DNA of 64,000 nucleotides, from assembly GCA_045807725.1 (NCBI GenBank), contig JBJMGV010000027.1:1-64000 (forward strand), written 5' to 3'. The stretch is from DATENM01 sp045807725 (GTDB lineage: Bacteria; Acidobacteriota; Blastocatellia; UBA7656). The position numbers were made by a program, and so were the translations under genes. The notes below the pieces were generated by a model that saw nothing but the letters and a program-made list of their open reading frames with translations, ran no database searches and was not told the DNA's origin. Shown piece by piece: positions 16,621 through 26,487 of this stretch (its first letter is position 1; each line of letters starts with the position of its first letter).

Positions 16621-19257
16621 ATGATCGATCACCTCACAACCGCGCACACAGGCCCGATGCTTGATGTGACGATAAGCCATATGGTCGAACGCAACGAAAC
16701 AAGAAAGCGCCTGTCGCACCTGATGATCGAGCGAAAGCCTATCGCCGAACGCCGCCCGATGGTCAGCGTCATTATGCCGGCCTATCGCGTCGCCGAATAC
16801 ATCGGCATGGCCATCGAATCGGTGCTCGCGCAGACCTTCACTAACTACGAGATCATCGTCGTCAACGACGGCTCGCCCGACAGCGCCGACCTCGAAGCGG
16901 CGCTTGTGCCTCACCGCGAGCGGATCGTCTACATGGAGCAGCCGAACGCCGGCCCAAGCTCAGCGCGCAACACGGCCATTCGCCAGGCGCGCGGCGAGTT
17001 CCTCGCCTTCCTCGATGCGGATGATTACTGGGAGCCGCAGTTTCTCGCCCGCCAGATGGCCTGCTTCGAGCAGAATCCGCAACTCGATCTGGTCTACTGT
17101 GACGGCCTGCTGGTCGGCGATTCGACGCTGGCCGGGCGCACCTTCATGGAGTTGACGCCTTCAATCGGCGAAGTCAGTTTCGAGAGCCTGCTCAGCGGCA
17201 ACTGCACAGTCATTCTATCGGGAACCGTGGCCCGCAAGCGCGCCGTTGTCGAAGCCGGATTGTTTGACGAAGGCTTGCGCTACTCCGAAGATTTCGACCT
17301 GTGGTTGCGGCTGGCGCAGAACGGTTCGCACCTGACCTTTCAGCAGGAAGTTCTCCTCTGCAAGCGCATACACGGCGATAGCCTCAGTTCGAATTGCATC
17401 GGTCTGCACCAGAGCGCGCTCGGCGTCTTGAGCCGGTATAAGCAGCAGGCCGCGTTGTCGGAAAAGACATTGGAAGCGATGGCCGAGCAAGAGGCGAAGC
17501 TGACGGCGATCATCAAGCTGGAGCTAGGCAAGCAGCGGCTATCGCAAGGCGACTTCGGCGGCGCGCGCGCGGCCTTCGATGAAGCGCAGCACCTGTCGAG
17601 TAACTGGAAGCTGCGCGTTGCGCTCTATTGCTTGAAGCGTTCGCCGCGCCTGTTGCTGCGCGTCTTCACGATGCTCAACGCGCTCGACGGTCATAAGCGC
17701 AGAGCCGAGCCGTCACAGGACCGCAGCGGTTCGCTGACCATGCGAGCGGCGCTTTACATGTTCGCCAAGACCATCGCTTTTCTATTCAGTTTTATGCTGC
17801 CGCTGTTGCTGGTGCGGCGGTTGAGCCAGCACGAATTCGGCTTATACAAACAGGTCTTCCTGGTCATCGGCACGGCGTTGAACATCCTGCCGCTCGGCGT
17901 CGGCATGAGCGCGTATTACTTCCTGCCGCGCGAGCGCGAGCGGCAAGGGCAGATCATCTTCAACATCCTGCTTTTCTATCTCATCATGGCCGGCGGCATC
18001 TGTTTGTTATTCGCCTTACGCCCGCAGGTCGTCGCCGTCATCTTCAACAGTTCGGACTTGATTCAGTACGCGCCGTTGATTGGCGTCGTGATCCTGTTGT
18101 GGGTCATCTCTTCGTTCCTCGAAATCGCCGCCGTCGCCCATCAAGAGCTGCGGCTGGCGACGTTCTTCGTTGTCGGCTCGCAGTTCACCAAGACGGCCTT
18201 GCTGCTGGCGGCGACGTTAATGTTTGAAACCGTCTGGGGCTTGATCTACGCCGCGATGCTGCAAGGCGCATTGCAGACCTTCATTATGCTGGTCTACCTG
18301 AAGTCGCGCTTCGGCGTCTTCTGGCGCAGCTTCAAGTGGGCGATGCTCAGAAAACAACTGGCCTACGCGCTGCCGCTCGGCGTCGCCGCCGTCATCATCG
18401 GCGTGCAGTCCGACATCGATAATTATTTTGTCGCCAATCGATTTGGCGCGGCGGCTTATGCCATCTATGCGATTGGTTGTTTCCAACTGCCGCTCATCGG
18501 CATCATCAGCGATTCGATTGGCTCGGTGATGATCCCGCGTGTCAGCTACCTGCAAAAGTTCAACCGTCGGCACGAGATCATCGAAGTCACCGCCCGCGTG
18601 ATGCGCGAGCTGTCGGCCATCTACTTTCCGATTTACGCCTTCCTGCTGATTATGGGCCGCGACTTCCTGAGCTTGCTGTTCACCGATCAATACCTGGCCA
18701 GCTATCCGATCTTCGCCATCAACATCACGCTGATCCCGCTGGCCATCATCACCAGCGCCTGCGATCCGGTGATACGCGCCTATGCCGAGCATCGCTTCTT
18801 CCTGCTCAAAGCGCGCGTGCTGTTGCTGACCTTGTTGATTGTCGCGTTATGGTTTGTCACCGGCCACTATGGCATGGTCGGAACCATCGCCACGGCCATC
18901 AGCGTCAACCTCATTGAGCGCGCCGTGACGCTCGCCAAGGTCGGGCGCGTGCTCCATGTGAGCCGTCAAGACCTGCGCCTGTTGAAAGACATCGGCAAGC
19001 TGACGATGGCGACCGTAACGGCCAGCCTCATGGCGATGATGGCGCGCGCTTCGTTGCCGGGCACGGGAAGTTTTTTACGGCTGCTGGTGTGCGGCGTCGT
19101 TTTGTCTGCGATCTATTTGATCAGTCTGCACCTGCTCGGCGTCTTGACGGATGCCGAGCGCCAGGCCGTGCGCGGCAGACTGAGCCGCTTGCGAAATGTT
19201 TTCAGAGCCAGACCGGCGACGTTAGCTGCGCCGGCGACGCCGGGGGAATCCAAATGA
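16621..19257 (+). CDS. GT2 glycosyltransferase fused to Wzx-type flippase
   Basis: One uninterrupted reading frame joins two normally separate proteins. Codons at about 16750-17500 encode a GT-A GT2 transferase (VSVIMPAYR, IIVVNDGSPDS, AFLDADDYW). After a helical linker, about 17740-19150 encodes a polytopic oligosaccharide flippase of the MATE/MVF type with about 12-14 membrane segments (SQHEFGLYKQVFLV, LPLGVGMSAYYFLP). The enzyme domain should face the cytosol, coupling sugar addition to export. The start is uncertain: TTG 16600, ATG 16621 or ATG 16759 are all in frame before the GT2 core. The stop overlaps the next start as ATGA. An assembly artefact is unlikely given the clean frame. Confidence 0.85.
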   Translation: MIDHLTTAHTGPMLDVTISHMVERNETRKRLSHLMIERKPIAERRPMVSVIMPAYRVAEYIGMAIESVLAQTFTNYEIIVVNDGSPDSADLEAALVPHRERIVYMEQPNAGPSSARNTAIRQARGEFLAFLDADDYWEPQFLARQMACFEQNPQLDLVYCDGLLVGDSTLAGRTFMELTPSIGEVSFESLLSGNCTVILSGTVARKRAVVEAGLFDEGLRYSEDFDLWLRLAQNGSHLTFQQEVLLCKRIHGDSLSSNCIGLHQSALGVLSRYKQQAALSEKTLEAMAEQEAKLTAIIKLELGKQRLSQGDFGGARAAFDEAQHLSSNWKLRVALYCLKRSPRLLLRVFTMLNALDGHKRRAEPSQDRSGSLTMRAALYMFAKTIAFLFSFMLPLLLVRRLSQHEFGLYKQVFLVIGTALNILPLGVGMSAYYFLPRERERQGQIIFNILLFYLIMAGGICLLFALRPQVVAVIFNSSDLIQYAPLIGVVILLWVISSFLEIAAVAHQELRLATFFVVGSQFTKTALLLAATLMFETVWGLIYAAMLQGALQTFIMLVYLKSRFGVFWRSFKWAMLRKQLAYALPLGVAAVIIGVQSDIDNYFVANRFGAAAYAIYAIGCFQLPLIGIISDSIGSVMIPRVSYLQKFNRRHEIIEVTARVMRELSAIYFPIYAFLLIMGRDFLSLLFTDQYLASYPIFAINITLIPLAIITSACDPVIRAYAEHRFFLLKARVLLLTLLIVALWFVTGHYGMVGTIATAISVNLIERAVTLAKVGRVLHVSRQDLRLLKDIGKLTMATVTASLMAMMARASLPGTGSFLRLLVCGVVLSAIYLISLHLLGVLTDAERQAVRGRLSRLRNVFRARPATLAAPATPGESK

Positions 19258-20645
19258 GCCTCAACGCCAAGGCGCACGAACTGCTGTCGAAGAATCTGCT
19301 GCTGCCGCTCTGGCACGCGCAACGCCACGTGCGCCCGTCGCGCCGCCCGGTCGCTAAGGCGATAAACGAGGGCTTGCGCTTTCGCCGCGCCGCCGCCGAT
19401 TGGAGCGACGACCGCAAGCGCGAATGGATACTCGAACGGCTGCGCTTTGCGGTGCGTCGAGCCTACCGCGACACGCCGCATTATCGTGAAGTCTTTTACC
19501 GCGCCGGCTTCGACCCGTTCAGCGACTTCACGTTTGATGACTTCGCGCGCTTGCCTGTGCTTGAACGCGACGACTTGCGCGCCGCTGGCCCGCGATTAGT
19601 CTCGCAAGCCGTGCCGCCCAATCAACTGAAGAAAGACGCCACCGGCGGCTCGACCGGCGTGCCGACAGAAATCTACATCGGCCCCGAAGAGATGGGGTGG
19701 AAAGAGAGCGGCGGCGAATACTTCATGCAATCCATCGGTGCGCCGACGGGCACGCGCACAGCGATGCTGTGGGGCCACCACCTCGACCCGACGGGGCGCG
19801 ATTCGTGGCGCGAACGTTATCACGCGTTCGAGACCAACAGCCGCTGGTTCGATTGCCTGCGCCTGTCGCCGGCGACGCTTGAGCGTTATCACCGCGAGTT
19901 CTCTGCGTGGCAGCCGGCCTGCATTGTCGCTTACGCCAGCGCCGTCGGCCACCTCGCCGAATATGTTCTTGAGCGCGGCTATGAAGCGCACTATCCGGCG
20001 CGCTGTTTCGTGACCGGCGCGGAAAAGCTGCTCGCGGATCACCGCGACAAGATCGCGCGAGCCTTCGGTCGCCCGGTCCACGAGCGTTACGGCGGGCGTG
20101 ATGTAGGCTACATTGCATTTCAGATGCGACCCGGAGCGACGCTCGATTACACGGTGGATTGGGCGAACGTGCTGGTCGAGCCTGAAGGCGACGAAACGGA
20201 ATCGAGCATCCTCATCACCAAGCTGCACGCCGACGGCATGCCGATGCTGCGCTATCGCGTCGGCGACATCGGGCGCTTTCCGCCGTCGAGCCGGCGAGGC
20301 TATCCGGCGCTCGTGCTGCACGAAGTCGTTGGCCGCGACACAGACCGCATCTGGCTGCCGGATGGCCGCTGGATCACCGGGCTACAGATTCCGCATATGA
20401 TGAAGGATTACCCTGTGCGCGAATATATGTTCACGCAGCGCCGCGATTATTCGGTAGAGATCAAGATTGTGCCGAAGCCTGATTTCAACGAGCACAGCCG
20501 CCGCCAGATCGTTGCGACCGTGCAGGCCAACTTGCCGGGCTTGAAGATCGCTACGGCGCTGGTTGATGAGATTCCGCGCACGAAGGCGAACAAGTGGCGG
20601 CCTGTGGTCAGCGAAATCGAAGGCGAGTTGAAGAAGTCGGCTTAA
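19254..20645 (+). CDS. CapK / phenylacetate-CoA ligase-like adenylate-forming enzyme
   Basis: 463-aa member of the adenylate-forming superfamily, closest to capsule protein CapK and PaaK-type ligases. The phosphate-binding loop is TGGSTGVPT at about residue 127, and the C-terminal hinge motif region is MLRYRVGDIGRFP. The usual YG-x-x-E adenine motif reads ERYGGRDVGYIA, so Asp replaces Glu. Such proteins in polysaccharide loci are thought to activate an acyl group for transfer to the glycan. ATG 19254 overlaps the upstream stop (ATGA), indicating translational coupling. Substrate unknown. Confidence 0.82.
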   Translation: MSLNAKAHELLSKNLLLPLWHAQRHVRPSRRPVAKAINEGLRFRRAAADWSDDRKREWILERLRFAVRRAYRDTPHYREVFYRAGFDPFSDFTFDDFARLPVLERDDLRAAGPRLVSQAVPPNQLKKDATGGSTGVPTEIYIGPEEMGWKESGGEYFMQSIGAPTGTRTAMLWGHHLDPTGRDSWRERYHAFETNSRWFDCLRLSPATLERYHREFSAWQPACIVAYASAVGHLAEYVLERGYEAHYPARCFVTGAEKLLADHRDKIARAFGRPVHERYGGRDVGYIAFQMRPGATLDYTVDWANVLVEPEGDETESSILITKLHADGMPMLRYRVGDIGRFPPSSRRGYPALVLHEVVGRDTDRIWLPDGRWITGLQIPHMMKDYPVREYMFTQRRDYSVEIKIVPKPDFNEHSRRQIVATVQANLPGLKIATALVDEIPRTKANKWRPVVSEIEGELKKSA

Positions 20646-20658
20646 CGACGAAGCTTGG

Positions 20659-22107
20659 ATGAGTAGAACGGCTGAGAACATACGAGATAATGCGCGGGTC
20701 GCCATCACGCGGCTGCCCGCGCCGCGTTACGCGCCGTCGCCCGACGATGAAGCGCAGGCGTATGATGCGCTGCGTCGCGCCGCCATCACGCTCGGCTGGA
20801 ACGATGCGGAGCGCGGGCCGCTGGGCCGAGTGATTGCTCAGGGCGCGCGGGTGTTGATTAAGCCGAACTTTGTCCTGCACGCCAATCAAAGCGATGGCGG
20901 CATTGAGCCGCTCATCACTCATCCTTCACTGGTGAAGGCGACGGTTCGCGCCGCGCTCGAAGCCGGCGCGGCACACGTCGCGGTCGGCGATGCGCCCGTG
21001 CAGGGTTGTGACTTTGATTACCTGTTGGCTGAAACCGGACTCGGCGAATGGTCGCGCCGATTGATCGAAGCCGAGCCGCGTTTCGCCGGCGTCTTCGATT
21101 TTCGCCGAACGTCTTGTGTATTCGTTGACGGCGTGCGTGTGGCTTCAGAAGGCTTGTTGAGCGAAGACCGCTTCGCGCTGTTTGATCTCGCCAGCGAAAG
21201 CCTGCTTGAGCCGGTGACGGATGAACGCGCTTCGTTCCGCGTCACCTGTTACGACCCGCGCTTGATGGCGCGTACGCACGCGCCGGGCCGGCATCAGTAT
21301 CTCGTCGCCAAAGACGTGCTCGAAGCCGATGTCGTTATCAACCTGCCGAAGCTGAAGACGCACAAGAAGGCCGGCATTACGTGCGCGCTCAAGAACCTGA
21401 TCGGCATCAACGGCAACAAAGAGTTCTTGCCGCATCATCGCGTTGGCGGCTCGACGCGCGGCGGCGATTGTTATCCGGGCGATAGTTTCGTCAAGCGCGC
21501 GATGGAATACGCGCTCGACCGGCAGAACGGCTCGCGCTCGCCGCTGTCGAGTAAGCTGTGGCACGACGCGGCTGAAAATCTCAGTCGCATCGCGGCGCGC
21601 ACGGGCGATCAACTGGGCGTCGAAGGCTCGTGGTCAGGCAACGACACCGTGTGGCGCACGGGGCTTGATCTTAATCGCATACTTCTTTATGGGCGAAGCG
21701 ACGCGACGATGAGCGACACGCCGCAGCGACAGGTCTTGCACATTGTTGACGCCGTCATCGCGGGGCAGGGAGACGGGCCGCTCAGTCCCGACCCGTTGCC
21801 GCTCGGCCTGATCGTCGTTGGCTGTAACGCCTCGGCAATCGATTACGCGGGCGCGCACCTGCTCGGCTATGACCCGTCGCGCGTGGCGATTGTTAGAGAA
21901 GCCTTTGGCGAGTTCCGCTGGCCGCTCGCTTCGTTCGAGTCGAACGATGTGATGATTGCCGGCGATTTTGGCGAAGGCCGCGCCGATCAACTGTTGCCGG
22001 CGTGTGATCTGCCGGCGGTGAATTATCCGGCGGGCTGGCGCGACGCGGCTCGTGAGATGGCTCGGCCATCGCAAGCGCGAGTGACGACCGCGAATCGCGG
22101 ATTGTAA
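20659..22107 (+). CDS. DUF362 domain protein
   Basis: 482-aa protein with the DUF362 pattern: VLIKPNFV near residue 72, HPSLVKATVRAALEAGA, VAVGDAPVQG, and VVINLPKLKTHKKAGITCALKNLIG in the middle. Unlike some DUF362 proteins it shows no ferredoxin-type CxxCxxC cluster. The biochemical role of the family is unsettled. The gene lies 13 bp after the CapK-like gene and 10 bp before asparagine synthase 2, so the three form a tight unit. I infer a shared modification step but cannot name the reaction. Confidence 0.8.
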   Translation: MSRTAENIRDNARVAITRLPAPRYAPSPDDEAQAYDALRRAAITLGWNDAERGPLGRVIAQGARVLIKPNFVLHANQSDGGIEPLITHPSLVKATVRAALEAGAAHVAVGDAPVQGCDFDYLLAETGLGEWSRRLIEAEPRFAGVFDFRRTSCVFVDGVRVASEGLLSEDRFALFDLASESLLEPVTDERASFRVTCYDPRLMARTHAPGRHQYLVAKDVLEADVVINLPKLKTHKKAGITCALKNLIGINGNKEFLPHHRVGGSTRGGDCYPGDSFVKRAMEYALDRQNGSRSPLSSKLWHDAAENLSRIAARTGDQLGVEGSWSGNDTVWRTGLDLNRILLYGRSDATMSDTPQRQVLHIVDAVIAGQGDGPLSPDPLPLGLIVVGCNASAIDYAGAHLLGYDPSRVAIVREAFGEFRWPLASFESNDVMIAGDFGEGRADQLLPACDLPAVNYPAGWRDAAREMARPSQARVTTANRGL

Positions 22108-22117
22108 TGAGAATCAT

Positions 22118-24028
22118 ATGTGCGGAATAGCGGGATACATCGGCAACGTTGACGAGGCGACGCGGCGGCTGGCCGTGCAAGCGATGACCGACGCCATCGA
22201 GCGGCGCGGGCCGGATGGCGCGGGCCTGGAGTCGTGGCCCGACGCGACGCTTGGCCATCGGCGGCTTGCGATCATTGATTTGAGCGAAGCGGGTCATCAG
22301 CCGATGCTGACCGAAGACAGGCGGCTAGGCGTTGTCTTCAACGGCGAGATTTATAACTTTCACGAGTTGCGCCGCGAACTGATCGAGCGCGGCTGCCGCT
22401 TCCGCAGCCTGACCGACACCGAAGCCTTGTTGCACGGTTATCGTGAGTGGGGACTTGATGCGATGGTGGCGCGGCTGCGCGGAATGTTCGCCTTCGCGCT
22501 GTGGGATGATGAGCGGCGCAAGCTCTTTCTGGTGCGCGACCGGCTCGGCGTCAAGCCGCTGGTCTACATTGCAGACGGTCAATCGCTGGCCTTTGCTTCG
22601 ACGGCCCGCGCGCTGAAAGATGCAGGGCTGACCGGCGACCTCAACCCGCAAGCCATCGCCGAATACCTCGAATTCGGATTCATTACCGACGACCGCGCTG
22701 TTTATCGCAACGTCATCAAAGTTCCGGCAGCCGGCATTGTCGAATGGGCCGATGGTCGCGTGACGACACGCTGCTACTGGCAGCCGCCTGAAGTCAATCC
22801 GTCATTGCGCATCAGCTTCGATGAAGCCGTCGAAGAGACGGAACGCATCTTCGTCGAATCGGTTCGGCTGCGATTGCACGCCGACGTGCCGGTTGGCGCG
22901 TTGCTGAGCGGCGGTGTTGATTCGAGCCTGGTCTGCTGGGCGACGGCAAAACTCGGCGCGGATGTCGCAGCTTATACGGTCGGCACGCCGGGCGATGTCT
23001 GGGACGAGAGCGAAGACGCGCGGGCGACGGCGCAACAGCTTGGCGTGCGTCATCACGTGCTTGAGATGTCGGCTGGTGACGCGCCCGACGTTGACGAACT
23101 GGTATCGGCATTCGGCGAGCCGTTCGCGTGCGCCTCGGCGCTTGGAATGTTGGGCGTGTCGCGCGTCGTCTCGTCATCGGCGAAAGTATTACTGACAGGC
23201 GACGGCGGCGACGATGTCTTCCTCGGTTATCCTGAGCATCGTCATTTCTGGATGGCGCAGCGATTGGCCGGCGCGCTGCCCGGCTTCAGCACAAACGTCT
23301 GGCAACGGTGTCGAGACGGATTGCCGCAACGTGGCGTGATGCGGCGTGCGCGCTCGTTTATGGATTATGTAACGGGCGGGCTTGGCGCAGTGACGCAGGC
23401 GCGCGATGGCTGGCCGGTCTATCAACGCAACGGCTTGCTTGGCGAACGACTGCGCGACGTGCGCATCCCGCAACGCGAAATCGCGTGGTCGCAAGCCTCG
23501 GCGCGGCGCGTGCTCACAGACTTTCTGCGCTACGATCTGGGCACGCGATTCACCGGCGAATACTTGCCGAAAGTGGACGGCGCGACGATGCATCATTCGA
23601 TTGAAGCGCGCTCGCCTTTCCTCGATTATCGGCTGTGGGAGTTCGCCGCGTCGCTCCCCTTTGAGTTGCGATTGAAGGGCGGAACGTTGAAAGCCATCCT
23701 GCGCGAGCTGGCGCGTCGGCGTCTCGGCGAGCGCGTGGCGACGGGTCGCAAGCGCGGCTTTGGCATTCCCGTGCAGCGATGGATCGCGGGCAAGTGGCGC
23801 GAGAGAGTCGCAGCGAGTCTGCGCGATGGTTTGCTCGAACGTGAAGGCTGGATACGCGGTGATGCGGCGGTCGCGCAACTAGAACGCGCGGCCCGTGTCG
23901 GCTGGTCACCGAATCAGTTGTGGTATCTCTTTGTGCTCGAATCGTGGCTGCGCCGCGAGCGCAACCAGACCGCGCCCGCCACGACGCCACACGACGAGAG
24001 AGTCCTGTCGGCGATGACGTGCAGTTGA
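22118..24028 (+). CDS. asnB: asparagine synthase (glutamine-hydrolysing), paralogue 2
   Basis: 636-aa class II amidotransferase. It starts MCGIAGYIG with the Cys2 nucleophile, followed by RRGPDGAG and GHRRLAIIDLSEAGHQPM. The synthetase domain has LSGGVDSSLV at about residue 268 and LLTGDGGDDVFLGYPEH at about 363. It is diverged from paralogue 1 (10358-12304), so the two probably amidate different acceptors. It follows the DUF362 gene by 10 bp and precedes the second GT4 pair by 17 bp. The C-terminus ends shortly after the synthetase domain with no extra module. Confidence 0.92.
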   Translation: MCGIAGYIGNVDEATRRLAVQAMTDAIERRGPDGAGLESWPDATLGHRRLAIIDLSEAGHQPMLTEDRRLGVVFNGEIYNFHELRRELIERGCRFRSLTDTEALLHGYREWGLDAMVARLRGMFAFALWDDERRKLFLVRDRLGVKPLVYIADGQSLAFASTARALKDAGLTGDLNPQAIAEYLEFGFITDDRAVYRNVIKVPAAGIVEWADGRVTTRCYWQPPEVNPSLRISFDEAVEETERIFVESVRLRLHADVPVGALLSGGVDSSLVCWATAKLGADVAAYTVGTPGDVWDESEDARATAQQLGVRHHVLEMSAGDAPDVDELVSAFGEPFACASALGMLGVSRVVSSSAKVLLTGDGGDDVFLGYPEHRHFWMAQRLAGALPGFSTNVWQRCRDGLPQRGVMRRARSFMDYVTGGLGAVTQARDGWPVYQRNGLLGERLRDVRIPQREIAWSQASARRVLTDFLRYDLGTRFTGEYLPKVDGATMHHSIEARSPFLDYRLWEFAASLPFELRLKGGTLKAILRELARRRLGERVATGRKRGFGIPVQRWIAGKWRERVAASLRDGLLEREGWIRGDAAVAQLERAARVGWSPNQLWYLFVLESWLRRERNQTAPATTPHDERVLSAMTCS

Positions 24029-24045
24029 GATTGAAGAGAGGTTAA

Positions 24046-25221
24046 GTGCGATTGAGCGTGTTGCATCTGGTCAGCAGTTTTCACACGGGCGGCTCTGAGC
24101 GTCAGGCCGTGCAGCTCGTGCGCCTGCTCAAAGCGAGCAGGCGACATAACGTTCATCTCGCCTGTCTCGACGGCAGCGGCGTCTTGCGCGGAGAGGTCGA
24201 GAGGCTTGGATTCAGAGAGATTCCCGAATACCGGCTGACCAGTTTTTACGACGCGAATATGATTCGCCAGCTTCGCCGTTTTGCCGCGATGCTTGCTGAG
24301 CGACGCGTCGATGTTGTACAGACGCACGATTTTTATAGCAACGTCTTCGGAATGATCGGCGCGTCGCTGGCGCGTGTGCCTGTGCGTATCGCGGCGCGGC
24401 GCGAAACGAGGGGCTGGCGCAGCAACGCGCAGAAGCGCGTCGAGCGAATGGCCTATCGCCTGGCGCACGCGATTGTCGCCAATGCCGAAGCGGTGAAAGC
24501 GCAGCTCATCAGCGAAGGTGTGAAAGCCGGTAAGATCGAAGTCGTCTACAATGGGCTTGACCTTGAACGTATGCGCCCGGCGCTGCTGACGCGCGAAGCG
24601 ACGCTCGCTTCGTTCGACTTGCCGGGCGAGCGTGACCTGCGTTTCGTGACCATCGTCGCCAACCTTCGCCACCCGGTTAAAGATCACCCGACCTTTCTGC
24701 GCGCCGCGTCTCACGTTTGGCGAGCTTGCCCGCAAGCGCGATTCGTCCTTGCCGGCGAAGGCGAGTTGACCAATGCGATGCAGCAGCTCGCCGCGCAACT
24801 TGGCATCGCCGAGCAGACTTTTTTCATTGGCCGCTCAGAGCGAGTCGCCGACCTGCTGGCCGTGAGCGATGTCTGCGTCTTGAGTTCGCAGGCCGAAGGC
24901 TTTTCGAACTCGATTCTTGAATATATGGCAGCGGCGCGGCCTGCGGTTGTCACTGATGTTGGCGGCGCGCGCGAAGCGATTACGGATGGCCTCACCGGCT
25001 TCATCGTGGCGGCTGGCGATGATGCCGCGATGGCTGAACGCATCACGATGCTTTTGAACCAACCGGACACGGCGCGCGAGATGGGCCGCCGCGCTCGCGT
25101 TGTTATCGAAGAACGGTTCTCGTGTCGCGCGCAGCTTGAGCGCACCGAAGCGTTGTACGAACGCCTCATCGCGCCGCGTCGCGCCGGCGTGTTAAGGGCC
25201 GCGCGCAGCACCGCACAGTAA
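24046..25221 (+). CDS. GT4 family glycosyltransferase (copy A2)
   Basis: 391 aa, starting at GTG 24046 with AGAGAGG at 24035-24041. It is a close paralogue of 275-1462: both share GGSERQAVQL, IPEYRLTSFYD, VTIVANLRH, and the donor-site block SSQAEGFSNSILEY. The GT-B fold and GT4 assignment are clear. As in copy A1, the gene is followed at once by a B-type GT4 (12 bp gap), so the two genes were duplicated together. The copies are clearly diverged across the N-terminal acceptor domain, which would allow different acceptors. Confidence 0.9.
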   Translation: MRLSVLHLVSSFHTGGSERQAVQLVRLLKASRRHNVHLACLDGSGVLRGEVERLGFREIPEYRLTSFYDANMIRQLRRFAAMLAERRVDVVQTHDFYSNVFGMIGASLARVPVRIAARRETRGWRSNAQKRVERMAYRLAHAIVANAEAVKAQLISEGVKAGKIEVVYNGLDLERMRPALLTREATLASFDLPGERDLRFVTIVANLRHPVKDHPTFLRAASHVWRACPQARFVLAGEGELTNAMQQLAAQLGIAEQTFFIGRSERVADLLAVSDVCVLSSQAEGFSNSILEYMAAARPAVVTDVGGAREAITDGLTGFIVAAGDDAAMAERITMLLNQPDTAREMGRRARVVIEERFSCRAQLERTEALYERLIAPRRAGVLRAARSTAQ

Positions 25222-25233
25222 TCTGAAAAGGCA

Positions 25234-26382
25234 ATGGCAGAGACACAAGCCTTATTATCAACGGCTCAGCGTCAACGCGATGGCGAACCACTACGCGCAG
25301 AGCAGGGAAGCGCGCGGCGGCTGCGCGTGCTGATCGTCGCGCCGTCGCTCGCCATACTCGGCGGGCAGGCCATACAGGCGCAGCGGTTGTTGATGCGGCT
25401 ATCGGAGCACCCATCGCTCGAAGTCGGCTTTCTGCCGGTCAATCCGCAATGGCCGGGACTTCTTGGCAGGCTGCAAAAGATTAAGTATGTTCGCACGGTG
25501 CTGACCTCGCTGCGTTACTGGGCGATGCTGCTTAATCAAGTGCGGCGCTATGACATCATTCACATCTTCTCGGCGTCTTACTGGTCATTTGTGCTCGCGC
25601 CGACGCCGGCGATTCTTGCGGCTAGGCTCTACGGCAAGCGCGCCGTGTTGAACTATCGAAGCGGTGAGGCCGAAGACCATCTGCGGCGCTGGCGACGGAC
25701 GGCGCTGCCGACTATCCGAATGGTTGATCGCGTCGTCGTGCCGTCGGGCTATCTCGTAGACGTGTTCGCCGGCTTCGACCTGTGCGCCCAATCGATCTTC
25801 AATTTCGTTGACACAGACCGCTTTCGCTTTCGCGCCCGCGTGCCGCTGCGGCCCGTCTTCCTGTCGAACCGAAACCACGAGCCGCTCTATAACGTCGCCT
25901 GCACGTTGCGCGCCTTCGTTATTATTCAACGGCAAATTCCAACGGCTCGCTTGATCGTCGCCGGCGACGGCAGTCAACGACCGATGCTTGAAGCGTTGGC
26001 GCAATCGCTCAACCTGCGCCACGTCGAATTCGTCGGTCGCATAGCGCCTGAGCGTATGCCCGAACTCTACGACGCGGCGGACATCTATCTGAACAGCCCC
26101 AACATTGACAACATGCCCGGCTCGATCATCGAAGCGTTTGCATCCGGCTTGCCCGTGGTGACGACCGACGCCGGCGGCATCCCTTACATTGTCAGCGACG
26201 GAGTGAACGGATTGATTGTGCGACGCGACGATCACAAAGCGATGGCGGCGCGGGCGTTGTCGCTGCTCGCAGACGACGCGATGGCGCAATCGTTGATCGC
26301 TAATGCGCGGGCTGAATGCCGCAAGTATGAATGGCAAGCCGTGCGCGATGAATGGCTGTCGTTTTATACTGGTCTAGCGTAG
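25234..26382 (+). CDS. GT4 family glycosyltransferase (copy B2)
   Basis: 382 aa, paralogue of 1498-2652. Shared stretches include LIVAPSLAILGGQA, IKYVRTV, YDIIHIFSASYWS, NYRSGEAEDHLRR, VVPSGYLVDVFAGF and LNSPNIDNMPGSIIEAFASG with AGGIPYIV. GT-B fold, probably cytosolic. The start follows AAAAGG in the 12-bp gap after copy A2. A short perfect hairpin lies just after the stop (26382-26400), before the beta-helix gene. The N-terminal 25 residues are variable and probably disordered. Confidence 0.9.
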   Translation: MAETQALLSTAQRQRDGEPLRAEQGSARRLRVLIVAPSLAILGGQAIQAQRLLMRLSEHPSLEVGFLPVNPQWPGLLGRLQKIKYVRTVLTSLRYWAMLLNQVRRYDIIHIFSASYWSFVLAPTPAILAARLYGKRAVLNYRSGEAEDHLRRWRRTALPTIRMVDRVVVPSGYLVDVFAGFDLCAQSIFNFVDTDRFRFRARVPLRPVFLSNRNHEPLYNVACTLRAFVIIQRQIPTARLIVAGDGSQRPMLEALAQSLNLRHVEFVGRIAPERMPELYDAADIYLNSPNIDNMPGSIIEAFASGLPVVTTDAGGIPYIVSDGVNGLIVRRDDHKAMAARALSLLADDAMAQSLIANARAECRKYEWQAVRDEWLSFYTGLA

Positions 26383-26400
26383 TGGCGTCGGCAACGCCAC
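26382..26400 (+). terminator. intra-operon hairpin without U tract
   Basis: A 7-bp perfect stem (GTGGCGT / ACGCCAC) with loop CGGCA starts on the last base of the GT4 stop codon. It is followed by AATCATT rather than a run of T, so it is more likely an attenuator or mRNA-stabilising 3' hairpin than a strong terminator. Confidence 0.4.
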
Positions 26401-26487
26401 AATCATTAGGTTCTCGAAAGTTTGGATGAACATAGCGGTAACAGAATGCCGGTGGGAAGGCTGACGAGTTGCTGCATAGATAGGGCA

